Below, piece by piece: positions 18,381 through 26,900 of a stretch of DNA of 36,741 bases (its first letter is position 1; each line of letters opens with the position of its first letter). The position numbers and the translations under genes were made by a program. The notes beneath the pieces are model-generated. The model saw only the letters and a list, made by a program, of their open reading frames with translations, did not search any database and had not been told where the DNA came from. The DNA comes from Strigomonas culicis (Eukaryota; Euglenozoa; Kinetoplastea; Trypanosomatida; Trypanosomatidae), in the NCBI GenBank assembly GCA_000482145.1, contig AUXH01000132.1, positions 1 through 36,741 on the forward strand, in the 5' to 3' direction.

Positions 18381-18560
18381 TCTATGTGTGTATATATTAT
18401 CGTACGCATCGAGAACACGATGTTGTCTTGTCTGCTGGTGGTATGGATTACGCATTATCAAATTATTTATTTAGCTGTGAAAAGAGAGAAGAAAAGAGAA
18501 ACCCACGTCTACCTTCTTCTTGCCTGAAGAGAGAGAGAGAGAAGGAGAGAGAGGGGTGCC

Positions 18561-20867
18561 TTACAGGCTCTTGTTGTACCGCGCGCGCTGCTGCTCGGAG
18601 ACCTTTTGACGCTCCGACCCTTTCCGCAGCAGCTGTGCCATGCGCCGCTGCGGGGGCAGCGGCCTCACCGCCTCTCCCTCCTCCTCCTCCCCCGCCCGCT
18701 GCTGGTTCTTGCGCTGTGCCTTCTGCAGGAAGGTGTCCCACTTCTTGTACCGCTTGTACCGCAGCTTCTCGTGGTACTCCGCCTCCATCGCCTCGTACCG
18801 CTGCTGCTGCGCCAGCCGCGCCTCCTGTACCACGTCCTGCATGCGCGAGGGGAGCAGGTGCTCGTCCACGGACCACTTCTGCTGCGCCGCGCGCGACGGC
18901 AGCACCCGGATCTTGGAGTCGCTCAGCTCTTGGTAGCGCCCCACCGTCGGATCGCCGAAGTGTCCTGTGCTCAGGTTGAACTCGTCCTCCCCGGCAAAGA
19001 GCTCCCACGGCGGCAGCTCGCTCGGCACGTCCGTGGCCGCGGCGGCCGGCGCGTGGTCGTCGCCACGCTCTTCCACCTCCTCTTCCTCCTCCGCTGCGGG
19101 GTCCTGCGGCAGGACGGGGGCCGCCCCCGGCGCGCCGCCCGTCCAGCCGAGCACGTGGCTGGGGCCCTCGGCCTCCTCCACGAGCGGGGCGCTGTACGAC
19201 ATTGCCGCGGCCGCGAGGCCGGCCGCCGCCAGCATGTTCCTCTCCCGGCGGAGCGTCTTCTCCAGTCGGCGGTCCTGCTGCCGCGCGTCGCGCTGGACGC
19301 GCTTGAGGTGCAGGTTGATCTCCTTGTTGTCCACCACCTGCAGGTTGTTTGTCCGCTGCGAAATGATGCGGAAGGCCTCGTAGTTCTCCAGCGTGTGCTG
19401 CATCCCCTCGGCCTCCTGCTGCCGCCGCACGGCGGGCGTCGGGTTCGGCGACAGCAGCCGCAGCCGCCCGCCCTTCTCCAGGTCCTCGACCGCGAAGAAG
19501 GTCGTCACGTGCCACTGCACGGTGTCGAGCAGCGAGTTGGGGACCGGCCGGCGCCAGCGCAGGTGGAACTGGTGGGCGTAGCGCCGCAGAAGGCTCTCCG
19601 GCAGCTCGTCCAGCTCCTTCACCTCCGCCTTGTGGCGCACGAGGAAGAGCTCCGGCTCCGACAGACGCACGCGCTCGAGGCGCGCCGCGTTGGGCGGGGC
19701 CGGCAGCTCCGGCCCCCGCCGCGCCGGCCGGCGCAGGATGCCCCACGGCGCCTCCAGCACATCCGGCGCGACGGCCGCCCGCTCCCCCTCCGCCAGTGCG
19801 CGGTCCGCCTCGCGCGGGCGCCCCGCGGCCGCGGCGCTGCCGCCCATGCGGAGCTCGCGGAGGTCGTTCCCCAGGATGTACTGCACCGAACGGAAGTAGT
19901 GTTGGCGGCGCGCCAGCATCTCCCGCACCGCCCGCTCGTGGACGTGCGCCAGGACGCGCTCGATGAGCGCCGCCTTGTCCCCGTGGCGCAGCTGGCGGTT
20001 GGCGGCCAGGTAGATGCGGAGCTCCTCCTCGTGGAGGGCGGCGAGCTGCGCCCGCAGGTCCTGCACCGCCTCGCCCGACGCGAGGCGCGACGGGGCCGCG
20101 CGCACCGCCTCCGCCATCTCGGCCGTGTGCCACACGTCCGTGGGGTTGCGAATGCGCATCGTGGCGACGGGCGGGCTGCTGCCCGCCACGCCCTCCTGCA
20201 GCCGGTCGGCCGACGCGCCAGCAGCCACGTCTTCGGCGATGGTCGCCGCTGGATCGGCCTGCACGGCGGCGGGGCTCGCCGCGGGCGGCGGCAGCTCTCC
20301 CTGCGCGTACGCATGGAACTTGGCGATGCACAAGCGGTCCTCCTCGCGCTGCCGCGCCAGCTCCTCCTCGGCGAGCTGCTGCGGGAAGGCGTCCATCGAC
20401 TCCTCAATCTTCGCCTGGATCTGCTCGCGCAGCGACCGCCGCTGCCTTGCGGTGGCGTCGCGCAGCGCCACGTAGGTCTCCGGCAGCGGCCGCACCTGCT
20501 GCTCGACCATGCGGGAGAAGAGCTTGTAGGCCTGCCACTCCAGCCCCGCGCGGCCCATCGTCGCGATGAGGGACGTGTACATGAGTGCATCCGGCTCGAT
20601 CCCGCGGCGGACCATCAGATTGAGCTGCAGCAGCGCGTCCCTCGCGGCCGCGTAGGCCGCGCCCTTCGAGACGTCCGCGGGGAGGTCCGCCGGCGGCCGC
20701 TCATGGACGTGGCGGCGCTGTACACAGGCGAGCGGCGGGGACGGCGCCGCCGCCGCTGCCGCATGGGACCGGGCGCCGAGAAGAGAGCAAAGGAGGCGCC
20801 GGCCGAGGGTGTGGCCGAGGGCAAGACCACCACCCCGCAGAAGAACGCGTCTAGTACGTTCTTCCAT
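18561..20867 (-). CDS. Mitochondrial PPR protein with SAP-like motif, probable mitoribosome or RNA factor
   Basis: The 768-residue protein has an Arg/Leu-rich N-terminus (MEERTRRVLLRGG, then GRRLLCSLLGARSH) that can act as a mitochondrial presequence. A pentatricopeptide repeat is visible at about 88-130: GIEPDALMYTSLIATMGRAG then EWQAYKLFSRMVEQQVRP. At about 282-315, EEELRIYLAANRQLRHGDK and AALIERVLAHV fit the SAP pattern (Leu, Leu, Gly-x-Lys, Leu, Arg), usually a nucleic-acid-binding helix pair. Further ordered blocks occur at 325-345 (HYFRSVQYILGNDL), 430-520 (SLLDTVQWHVTTFF; NNLQVVDNKEINLHLKRV) and 645-760 (basic, helical). Trypanosomatid mitochondria use many PPR proteins in RNA processing and as ribosome components, which fits this architecture. 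The exact subunit cannot be named from sequence. Neighbouring mitochondrial genes are suggestive only. Confidence 0.75.
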   Translation of the reverse strand: MEERTRRVLLRGGGLALGHTLGRRLLCSLLGARSHAAAAAAPSPPLACVQRRHVHERPPADLPADVSKGAAYAAARDALLQLNLMVRRGIEPDALMYTSLIATMGRAGLEWQAYKLFSRMVEQQVRPLPETYVALRDATARQRRSLREQIQAKIEESMDAFPQQLAEEELARQREEDRLCIAKFHAYAQGELPPPAASPAAVQADPAATIAEDVAAGASADRLQEGVAGSSPPVATMRIRNPTDVWHTAEMAEAVRAAPSRLASGEAVQDLRAQLAALHEEELRIYLAANRQLRHGDKAALIERVLAHVHERAVREMLARRQHYFRSVQYILGNDLRELRMGGSAAAAGRPREADRALAEGERAAVAPDVLEAPWGILRRPARRGPELPAPPNAARLERVRLSEPELFLVRHKAEVKELDELPESLLRRYAHQFHLRWRRPVPNSLLDTVQWHVTTFFAVEDLEKGGRLRLLSPNPTPAVRRQQEAEGMQHTLENYEAFRIISQRTNNLQVVDNKEINLHLKRVQRDARQQDRRLEKTLRRERNMLAAAGLAAAAMSYSAPLVEEAEGPSHVLGWTGGAPGAAPVLPQDPAAEEEEEVEERGDDHAPAAAATDVPSELPPWELFAGEDEFNLSTGHFGDPTVGRYQELSDSKIRVLPSRAAQQKWSVDEHLLPSRMQDVVQEARLAQQQRYEAMEAEYHEKLRYKRYKKWDTFLQKAQRKNQQRAGEEEEGEAVRPLPPQRRMAQLLRKGSERQKVSEQQRARYNKSL

Positions 20868-20912
20868 GTGCGGTCGCGTTCACGAGAAACACTTCAGCTA
20901 CTGTATAACTTA

Positions 20913-20957
20913 CTATGGCATACAGAGAATACAGAGGGAGAGAGAGAGAGAGAGAAA
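20913..20957 (-). promoter_or_regulatory. Predicted trans-splice acceptor of the PPR gene
   Basis: A CT-repeat tract on the minus strand (20957 to about 20925, including (AG)8 on the plus strand at 20939-20955) precedes the first AG at 20914-20913. This gives a 5' UTR of about 45 bases. Confidence 0.5.
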
Positions 20958-21136
20958 TGAAACGTAAACCCAAAGAGGAGGGATGCGCTGCTGATTCACA
21001 CAGACAAGCCCATGTTGTACACACATTCACGTGCCACAGGAAAAGTAGACCATCACACTTCAGTATAACCGTTTATCTATGAGGAGATCAGCCGTTGATC
21101 GGTCTAAGAGAGAAGGGGAGTGAGAAAGCCACTCTT

Positions 21137-21700
21137 CTATAGCAATCCCTTTAAGGGGTCATTCAAATATTTCAAGCGCTGTTTGTCGCTAAGTTTGTTC
21201 CAGCGCGTCAACAGGAAATCCATCCGCTCGCGAAGGCCCATCTCTCGCACAGACGGGTGCGCCTTGAGGATTTCGTACGCGAAGGAGGCTACGGGAAACT
21301 CGCCGGACAAGTCCCGGCCCTGCATCCGCTCGGCGGCGTGGAGCACCTCCTCCTCCCTCTCCTTGGACATGTACGCCGGCCGCGCCGCCGTGTACTTGGA
21401 GACCGCGCCTTTGCCGTCCAATGGTCTCGGCGCCGCAGCGGCACTACCCGCGGGCACGGCGTTCGCGGCAGCGGCGCCTCGCGCGCGCCTCGCTGGCGGC
21501 GATGGCGCCGCTGCTGCCGCCGGTGCTGATGCCGAGCGACGACCGGCCGACTTCGGCTTTGCTTTCTTCCCCGCCGGCGAGCGTGCGCGCTTGGGGGCAG
21601 CTGGCGCCTCCATCGTGGCGGCCGTCACTGCGGCGGTGGCAGGCGCTGGCAGTCTCTTCCGGCCGGCACCACCTAGCAGCCAAGCGCACCTTCGAAGCAT
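21137..21700 (-). CDS. Kinetoplast-associated-protein-like basic protein with HMG-box-like C-terminus
   Basis: The 187-residue protein has three parts. A short Arg-rich N-terminus (MLRRCAWLLGGAGRKRLPAP) resembles a cleavable mitochondrial presequence. A Lys/Ala/Pro-rich middle (about 20-95, for example KRARSPAGKKAKPKSAGRR) resembles histone H1 tails. The C-terminal 80 residues look folded and HMG-box-like: YMSKEREEEVLHAAERMQG, FAYEILKAHPSVREMG, then LLTRWNKLSDKQRLKYLND, with the Trp-x-x-Leu-Ser-Asp and Lys-Tyr positions expected of an HMG helix. Kinetoplast-associated proteins of trypanosomatids are small basic H1-like or HMG-like proteins with short presequences that condense kinetoplast DNA, so this is the best reading. 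A nuclear HMG protein is the alternative. It sits next to the mitochondrial PPR gene. Confidence 0.65.
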   Translation of the reverse strand: MLRRCAWLLGGAGRKRLPAPATAAVTAATMEAPAAPKRARSPAGKKAKPKSAGRRSASAPAAAAAPSPPARRARGAAAANAVPAGSAAAAPRPLDGKGAVSKYTAARPAYMSKEREEEVLHAAERMQGRDLSGEFPVASFAYEILKAHPSVREMGLRERMDFLLTRWNKLSDKQRLKYLNDPLKGLL

Positions 21701-22048
21701 AATTCAGAATTTATGTATCTATATACCAACTAGAGCTTCAAATCAAAAAAAAAGAAGAAGAAAAGGAAGAAAGGAAACGGAACTAACACTTTTTCCTCTC
21801 TTGGTCGCTACATCTGTTGTCATCAAGACTGCTCGTTTAGCAATTCCGGAAGAGACCCTACTGTAGCCACTGTCAAGAAAAAATTATTATGCTGATTAAA
21901 GTGGCTAGTTTTTTTAAAAAAAAAACGTGTTTAAGGTTACAATTCTAGTCATTCCTTTTATTATTGCCTCCATTATGCCGATTTGCATTCAGCTTAGCGG
22001 ACTAGCTTTATTCATTCTGTTTGGCTTCCCTTTGTTTCGCCCGCCACT
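21701..22048. other. Intergenic region between RRM gene and KAP-like gene
   Basis: A 348-base AT-rich spacer. The purine-rich plus-strand stretch 21746-21782 is the sense pyrimidine tract for the KAP-like gene. Homopolymer T and A runs lie at about 21909-21924. No gene is seen. Confidence 0.5.
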
Positions 22049-23056
22049 CTACCACTCCACCAACCCCTCCGCGTCGTCATCTGCGCCAGAAGGTGGTGCT
22101 GAGGAGGTCGGCTGCGCTGGCTCCAGTGCTTCCACGAAGGGCTCTGCGGGAGGAGCAGACGGCGCCTCCTTCGGCTGAGGCTTCTCCTCCACCACTGGCG
22201 GCGCTGCCGGCACCGCGGCGGGGGCCGGCTCCTGCTTGGGGGCCGGCGGCGGCGTCGGGCGAGGGTGGGGGGCGGGGGTCGCCTCAGACCTCCGCGGGCT
22301 CTTCTGCATCGCCATGGCGCTCCCTAGGATCACCAACGCGCCGACGCGCGTGCTGTCTAGGCGGGCGCTGAGCACCCGCGGGTCTGTGCTGTAAAGGTGG
22401 GTCGGGCACAGCGACTTGGGGAGGCAGATGTACAAGTCGTCCGCGCCGGACGGGAGTGCCGGTGCGGCAGGGGCCGCCTTCGCGCTGGCGGGGCGGGGGG
22501 GCGGCCGCTTGGCCTCGTCCGCGCGCGCGTAGGGCGCGGTGCGCGGCACCGGGTGCGCATCCGGCGGCCGCCGGGTCGCGCTGGGGTGCGGGGGCCGCGT
22601 CGGCCGGTCCTGCGCGCGCGGCGGCGGTGGGCTGATGCGCCGCCGCGGCTGATAGCGGTCCTCGTCGTCGCGCGGGAGGCGGTCGATCACGGTCGGGTCG
22701 CGGCACCGCAGCACGAGCAGCGAGTACCCGTGCATATGGAACGGCCGCTTGTCAATGAGGTCCGGCATCTCAATGGAGAACTCCACATACGCGTGGGCAT
22801 TTTTTTTTCCTCTGTTCATCATCCGCACGGCCTTGACCGGGCCGTAGTCCATAAAGAACCGCTGGATCATCTGGCACGACGCGTGGAGAGGGAGGTGCGG
22901 GAGGTAGAAGACGCGGCTAGGAAAGCCCGGCGGCGCGCCTCTACCCACATACTTGCCATCGTCGCTATAGTCATCGTCGTAGCGGTCGTCGTAGCGATCG
23001 TCGAAGCGGTCGTCGTAACGGTCTTCGTAGAAAGTGTCGCGGGGCCGCCTGCTCAT
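22049..23056 (-). CDS. RRM-domain RNA-binding protein with acidic DRYDD repeats
   Basis: The 335-residue protein has an N-terminal charged repeat (EDRYDDRFDDRYDDRYDDDY, about residues 11-30) encoded by imperfect 12-base units. One RRM follows at about 47-120: RNP2 is VFYLPHLP, RNP1 is KNAHAYVEF, and MHGYSLLVLRC is the last strand. A Pro/Arg-rich stretch (about 130-200) leads to a second compact island at about 206-250 (DDLYICLPKSLCPTHLY, LDSTRVGALVILGSAMAM) of unknown fold, then a Pro/Ala/Glu-rich tail. Trypanosomatids control expression mostly after transcription, so an mRNA-binding role is likely, but the target is unknown. Nine consecutive A on the sense strand lie inside the RNP1 codons. 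The ATG at 23056 is the first after the predicted splice site. Confidence 0.8.
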   Translation of the reverse strand: MSRRPRDTFYEDRYDDRFDDRYDDRYDDDYSDDGKYVGRGAPPGFPSRVFYLPHLPLHASCQMIQRFFMDYGPVKAVRMMNRGKKNAHAYVEFSIEMPDLIDKRPFHMHGYSLLVLRCRDPTVIDRLPRDDEDRYQPRRRISPPPPRAQDRPTRPPHPSATRRPPDAHPVPRTAPYARADEAKRPPPRPASAKAAPAAPALPSGADDLYICLPKSLCPTHLYSTDPRVLSARLDSTRVGALVILGSAMAMQKSPRRSEATPAPHPRPTPPPAPKQEPAPAAVPAAPPVVEEKPQPKEAPSAPPAEPFVEALEPAQPTSSAPPSGADDDAEGLVEW

Positions 23057-23618
23057 TTCACGATGGTAAGGAAGCAGTCAAAGGAGAGGAAAGATGCGAA
23101 GAAACAAAGATAAAAAGAAAGGAGAAAAAAATGTCTATTCAACTATGGACGCCCTGTGCGATAACAAAGAAAGGGAGAGAAAGAGAAGGAGTACAGATAC
23201 ATCTTTCTGGTATGGAGGTCTATATCAGTTTGGTTTTCCTGTTGCCATGGAACGGCTTTTTGTATGTGTGTGTTTTTCCTCCCTGCGTGATCAGTGACGC
23301 TTCATCTGATTGTTTGTACTTGGCTCTATTGGTATATGAGGGAAACCATCATTTGTTATTATTTATTAGAAAAGAATTGAAAGAGGAAAATCACTATCTA
23401 CTTCCTAAAGAAGAAGGATCTATATTTTTTTTCTTCGCTTCAATCACACATACGATTAAATAAGAAAGAAAGGTCAACTCAGTCAAAACTAAACACTTTT
23501 AAAAGAAAAGAAAAAGAAATAATGAAAAAAGAAGGAAATAAAGTGCCAAATCCTTGTGTAGAAGGATAAAGATCCTATATTCCTTGAAAATAGTGAAGCT
23601 CTAGCCTTTGTTTTCTTC
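23057..23618. other. Intergenic region between CCT3 and RRM gene
   Basis: A 562-base spacer. The part nearest the RRM gene is pyrimidine-rich in sense orientation. The remainder is AT-rich and should contain the 3' UTR of CCT3. No RNA gene or credible frame is seen. Confidence 0.5.
23154..23191 (-). promoter_or_regulatory. Predicted trans-splice acceptor of the RRM gene
   Basis: A T/C tract (23191-23166) precedes an AG at 23155-23154. The resulting 97-base 5' UTR has no upstream ATG but contains a second long pyrimidine-rich stretch (about 23130-23075) that is not followed by an AG before the start codon. Confidence 0.5.
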
Positions 23619-25277
23619 TTACTCTGCCCCTGCCGCATCCCCAGACTCCGGGTCATCCTCCTGCTGCGCCGGAGCGGCGGCAGGCTTGTCCTGGCGGAGC
23701 TTCGTGCCCGACACGACGTCGTCCACACGCAGAATCATCGCAGCGGCTTCGATGGAGGTCTTGAGGGCCTGGATCTTCACCGCCGCCGGCTCGAGGATCT
23801 TCAGGTCGCGCACATCCACTATCTCACCGGTGTGGCCGTTGATGCCCCAGTACCACCCCTCGCCGTTCGCGTGGCGGGCGCGGAGGTCCGTGACGACACG
23901 GATCACGTTCGCGCCACAGTTACTGGTCAAGATGCGCGGCACGACCTCGAGCGCCATGGCTATCGCCTGGTACGCCGCCTGCTCCACGCCGCTGATCGTC
24001 TTGGACTTCGCCATGAGGCTCGCCGACACGTGCATCTCGCAGGAGGCTGCGCCGTGGACAATGCGGGGCTCCAGGATGATGTTGCGCGCGACGCACATGG
24101 CATCATGCAGGTTGCGCTCCATCTCGTTGAGGGTGTCCTTGCTGGCACCGCGGAGGACAATGCTACACGCCGAGCCAGCGGAGCAGCCGGTGATGAAGGT
24201 GAAGTACTCGTCTCCTAGCTTCTTGATTTCGAACAGGCCCGCGCGGCCAACGTGGTCCTCCGTCAGCTCCTCCACACGACTAGCGATCGTGGCGCCGGTA
24301 GCACGTGCTATGCGATTGTTGTCCGTCTTGCGCAGGCGGCGGATGCAGGTGATGCCCGCCTTGTACAGGAAGTGCGCCGCTAGGTCGGAGGCACCCTTCT
24401 CCGTGATCACGACGTCGGGCTTGAAGGAGATGATGGTGCTGCAGATGGCGCGCACGTAGTCCTCCTCCTGCTTCAGCAGCGCCTCCCAGTCGGTGTCCTT
24501 CGTGACCTCCACGTTGATGGTCGTCTCCGGCTTCTTGTACTCGAGCGGGCTGTCGAGCAGGATGATGCGCGGGTTCTCAATCACGCGGCGCATCTTCTGG
24601 TGGATGTGGTCCTTGTTGAACATGACGCCATCGAGCACCTGGCTGTCCGTGATGGAACCGCCCGGGATCTTCTCCACCTTCGCGTAGCGCTTGATGTCGA
24701 TGTCCTTCACGCCCGTCACGGGGTCCTTCCGCACGACGCGCAGAGTGGCCTCTACCGCCATGTTGCACATGAGCTCCTCCTCGCGGGAGTTGAACTTGGT
24801 GCCTAGGCACGCGCGCACAACCTCCTGCAGCTGGGCCTTGTCCTCTGGGTTGATCGTCGTCGCCACCTTCTCCACCGCGGCGAGCGCGTCGTCAAGGGCC
24901 TGCGTGAACCCCTTCACGATCTTCAGCGGGTGGATGTTCCGCTCTAAGAGAGGCTGAGCCAGGCTCAGGATCTCGCCCGTGAGGATGATCACCGAAGTCG
25001 TGCCGTCGCCCACCTCCTCGTCCTGGGCGCGAGCCAGCTCCAGCATGTGCTTGGCCGCCGGCTGCACCACGTCAATCTCGCGCAGAATGCAGTTGCCGTC
25101 GTTCGTGAGCACGGTGCCGCCCATGGGGTCCAGAATCATCTTCAGCATGGCACAGGGGCCGAGGGTGCTGCTGATGAGACTCGCCACCGTCTTGGCCGCC
25201 TCGATGTTGTTCATCTGCGCCTTGCGGCCAGACTCACGCTCAATCTTCTGGTTCACAACAATGACAGGCTGCTGCAT
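23619..25277 (-). CDS. CCT3: T-complex protein 1 subunit gamma (CCT3 chaperonin)
   Basis: The 552-residue protein is a full-length subunit of the eukaryotic cytosolic chaperonin TRiC/CCT, which folds tubulin and actin. The gamma identity shows in VIVVNQKIERESGRKAQM at the start, DPMGGTVLTNDGNCILREID, and PAAKHMLELARAQDEEVGDG. The ATP-handling motif GDGTTSVII (about residue 94) is intact, as are TLGPCAMLKMI and the C-terminal GVEQAAYQAIAMALEVVPRI, LTSNCGANVIRV and WYWGINGHTGEIVDV. The tail is Ala/Glu-rich. Nothing is missing or unusual. Tubulin folding makes this an essential gene in a flagellate. Confidence 0.98.
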   Translation of the reverse strand: MQQPVIVVNQKIERESGRKAQMNNIEAAKTVASLISSTLGPCAMLKMILDPMGGTVLTNDGNCILREIDVVQPAAKHMLELARAQDEEVGDGTTSVIILTGEILSLAQPLLERNIHPLKIVKGFTQALDDALAAVEKVATTINPEDKAQLQEVVRACLGTKFNSREEELMCNMAVEATLRVVRKDPVTGVKDIDIKRYAKVEKIPGGSITDSQVLDGVMFNKDHIHQKMRRVIENPRIILLDSPLEYKKPETTINVEVTKDTDWEALLKQEEDYVRAICSTIISFKPDVVITEKGASDLAAHFLYKAGITCIRRLRKTDNNRIARATGATIASRVEELTEDHVGRAGLFEIKKLGDEYFTFITGCSAGSACSIVLRGASKDTLNEMERNLHDAMCVARNIILEPRIVHGAASCEMHVSASLMAKSKTISGVEQAAYQAIAMALEVVPRILTSNCGANVIRVVTDLRARHANGEGWYWGINGHTGEIVDVRDLKILEPAAVKIQALKTSIEAAAMILRVDDVVSGTKLRQDKPAAAPAQQEDDPESGDAAGAE

Positions 25278-25640
25278 GTTTTATATAGATGTAGTGTATA
25301 TAAGTGTGAGAGTGCGAGAAATTTAAAAAAGAAGTAAGCTTGGTGTTCCTCTGGGATAACTAGGAGACGGTGAAGAAAAGGGTTTCGAGAAAGCATGGAA
25401 GAAGAAGAAACGATTTTGTAGGGATTCGTCTAGATGCACAATTATCTGCACGTATATGTAACCGCGTAAAACACACGAGACAAAAAGCGCAGGAAACTAT
25501 TTTTAAAAAAAATGCTGAATAAGTATTTACAAATATACAATAAGTGATGCATAAGTAATATTATTATTATTTAATCTTACTGGCTTTGTGGTTGCTCTTT
25601 GACTCCCGAAAAGTAATAATTGTAAGGGAAAGCAATTGTC
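25278..25640. other. Intergenic region between SIR2 and CCT3
   Basis: A 363-base AT-rich spacer with purine-rich plus-strand runs near 25400-25420 and A/T runs near 25500-25580. The first minus-strand AG upstream of CCT3 is at 25340-25339. No gene is seen. Confidence 0.5.
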
Positions 25641-26555
25641 CTATCGTGGCAATAGCTCTCTTGTCGCTTCATCTACCACCTGCGCTACGCTGGCCGTGTC
25701 AATCTTCAGCGACTCCTCCCCATCGGCGCGGGTCCTGCCAGAATTGACAATGACAACGGGGACACCCTTCTCCTTTGCGGCCAGAACGTAACGATAGGCG
25801 CTGTACACCTGCAGTGAGGTACCCAGGCACAGGAGACAGGATGACTGACGCACCAGGTCCATCGAAACAGTCACCGTGGCCGTGGGCACGTTCTCACCGA
25901 AAAGCACAACGTGCGGCTTCAAGTGGCCCCCACAACAGGGGCAGTAGACCAGTCGCATAGCTTCCACCACGTCCGGCGGGGCCACGTAGTCGCCGTCCGG
26001 CTGCATGCGGCTCTCGTCCGCCTGGTAATGCGCGTACAGCTCCTTGTTGTGCGCGATCAGCTCCTGTTGTAGGTGCTCCCGCGAAAGGATGTGCTTGCAT
26101 AGCATGCAGATTACCAGATGGATATTGCCGTGCAGCTCGATCAGCCGGGCGTCACTTGTGGTGTACTTGGGCGACGCCGCCAGCCCCGCCTCGCCGACGC
26201 CGCCGTGCGTGGCGAGGTGGTGGAGGCCGTCCACGTTTTGGGTCAGGATGTGCTGCACCACGCCGGCCCGCTCCAGCGCGCAGAGGCCCATGTGTGTCGC
26301 GTTGCAGGAGGCACCCGACATGGTGCGATAGCCTAGCATGCTGCGGGCCCAGTAGCGCTTCTTCTGGTAGTCATTGGAGTTGAAGGCTTGGAAGGTGAGC
26401 GGCACAAAGTCGGGCCGGCGGTACTTGCCATGGGGGCCGCGGTAATCGGGTATCCCGCTCTCCGTGCTGCAGCCAGCCCCGGTGAGCACCACCACGTTCC
26501 TTTTGCCTACAGACCGGATAAACTGAGCTAGAAGACGACCGTTGGGAGGGCCCAT
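25641..26555 (-). CDS. SIR2rp2: Class II sirtuin (SIR2rp2-like NAD-dependent protein deacylase)
   Basis: The 304-residue protein is a complete sirtuin core. NAD-binding motifs are [18 protein letters not shown] (about 24-41) and TQNVDGLHH (105-113). The catalytic His is H142 in IELHGNIH. The zinc ligands are C150/C153 (CMLC) and C205/C208 (CPCC). [15 protein letters not shown] and [13 protein letters not shown] form the remaining NAD pocket. The [10 protein letters not shown] sequence is typical of class II (SIRT4-like) enzymes, which in trypanosomatids correspond to SIR2rp2, described as mitochondrial. The 20 residues before the core are compatible with, but do not prove, a mitochondrial signal. 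Class II enzymes may remove acyl groups other than acetyl or act as ADP-ribosyltransferases, so the substrate is open. All key residues are intact. Confidence 0.92.
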   Translation of the reverse strand: MGPPNGRLLAQFIRSVGKRNVVVLTGAGCSTESGIPDYRGPHGKYRRPDFVPLTFQAFNSNDYQKKRYWARSMLGYRTMSGASCNATHMGLCALERAGVVQHILTQNVDGLHHLATHGGVGEAGLAASPKYTTSDARLIELHGNIHLVICMLCKHILSREHLQQELIAHNKELYAHYQADESRMQPDGDYVAPPDVVEAMRLVYCPCCGGHLKPHVVLFGENVPTATVTVSMDLVRQSSCLLCLGTSLQVYSAYRYVLAAKEKGVPVVIVNSGRTRADGEESLKIDTASVAQVVDEATRELLPR

Positions 26556-26898
26556 GCAAAAAGAGTCTGTTGTGTGGATGTGAAGCTATGGATAGAGAAT
26601 GCGCCCTTTGGTTGGCAGTGTGACTTACTGATTGTTTACACGCTACGTGCACGAGAGCGGGAACAGAAGGGGGGAGTGAGAGTGAAGGGTGTGTTGCAGA
26701 CCTGGAGTTGGCGTGGAAGGAGTGCCGTCCGTGTGCTTACAAAAAACGAACTTGGTTGTATGTTATTTGTATCTGTAGATATTTAAGGATGAAAAGCTAA
26801 GAGCTAGAGAATCTACAGATTCTTAAAGGATGTAAATGAATAAACAATGTGAACATGGGTTTGTGTGTGTGTGTGTGTGTGTGTGTCTGTCTGTCTGT
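26556..26898. other. Intergenic region between RsmH-like gene and SIR2
   Basis: A 343-base spacer that begins, at the RsmH-like stop codon, with a GT/CTGT microsatellite. The rest is of mixed composition with no credible frame or RNA gene. Confidence 0.5.
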
Positions 26899-26900
26899 CT
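26862..26900. repeat. Compound microsatellite (TG)12 then (TCTG)n at a stop codon
   Basis: TG dinucleotides (26862-26885) pass into TCTG tetranucleotides (26886-26900). The minus-strand TAG stop of the RsmH-like gene (26901-26899) overlaps the last tetranucleotide, so its 3' UTR opens with ACAG then AC repeats. Confidence 0.9.

Larger units (their letters stand above)
18216..18560. other. Intergenic region between PPR gene and RPGRIP1L-like gene
   Basis: A 345-base spacer with a TATG microsatellite (about 18364-18380), GA-rich plus-strand stretches near 18480-18555, and the splice signal of the RPGRIP1L-like gene. No gene is seen. Confidence 0.5.

Noticed and set aside
18463..20331. A 622-codon minus-strand frame overlapping the PPR gene in another frame
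   Set aside because: Its composition is Gly/Arg/Ala-rich without motifs, and the overlapping 768-residue frame has PPR and SAP-like motifs.
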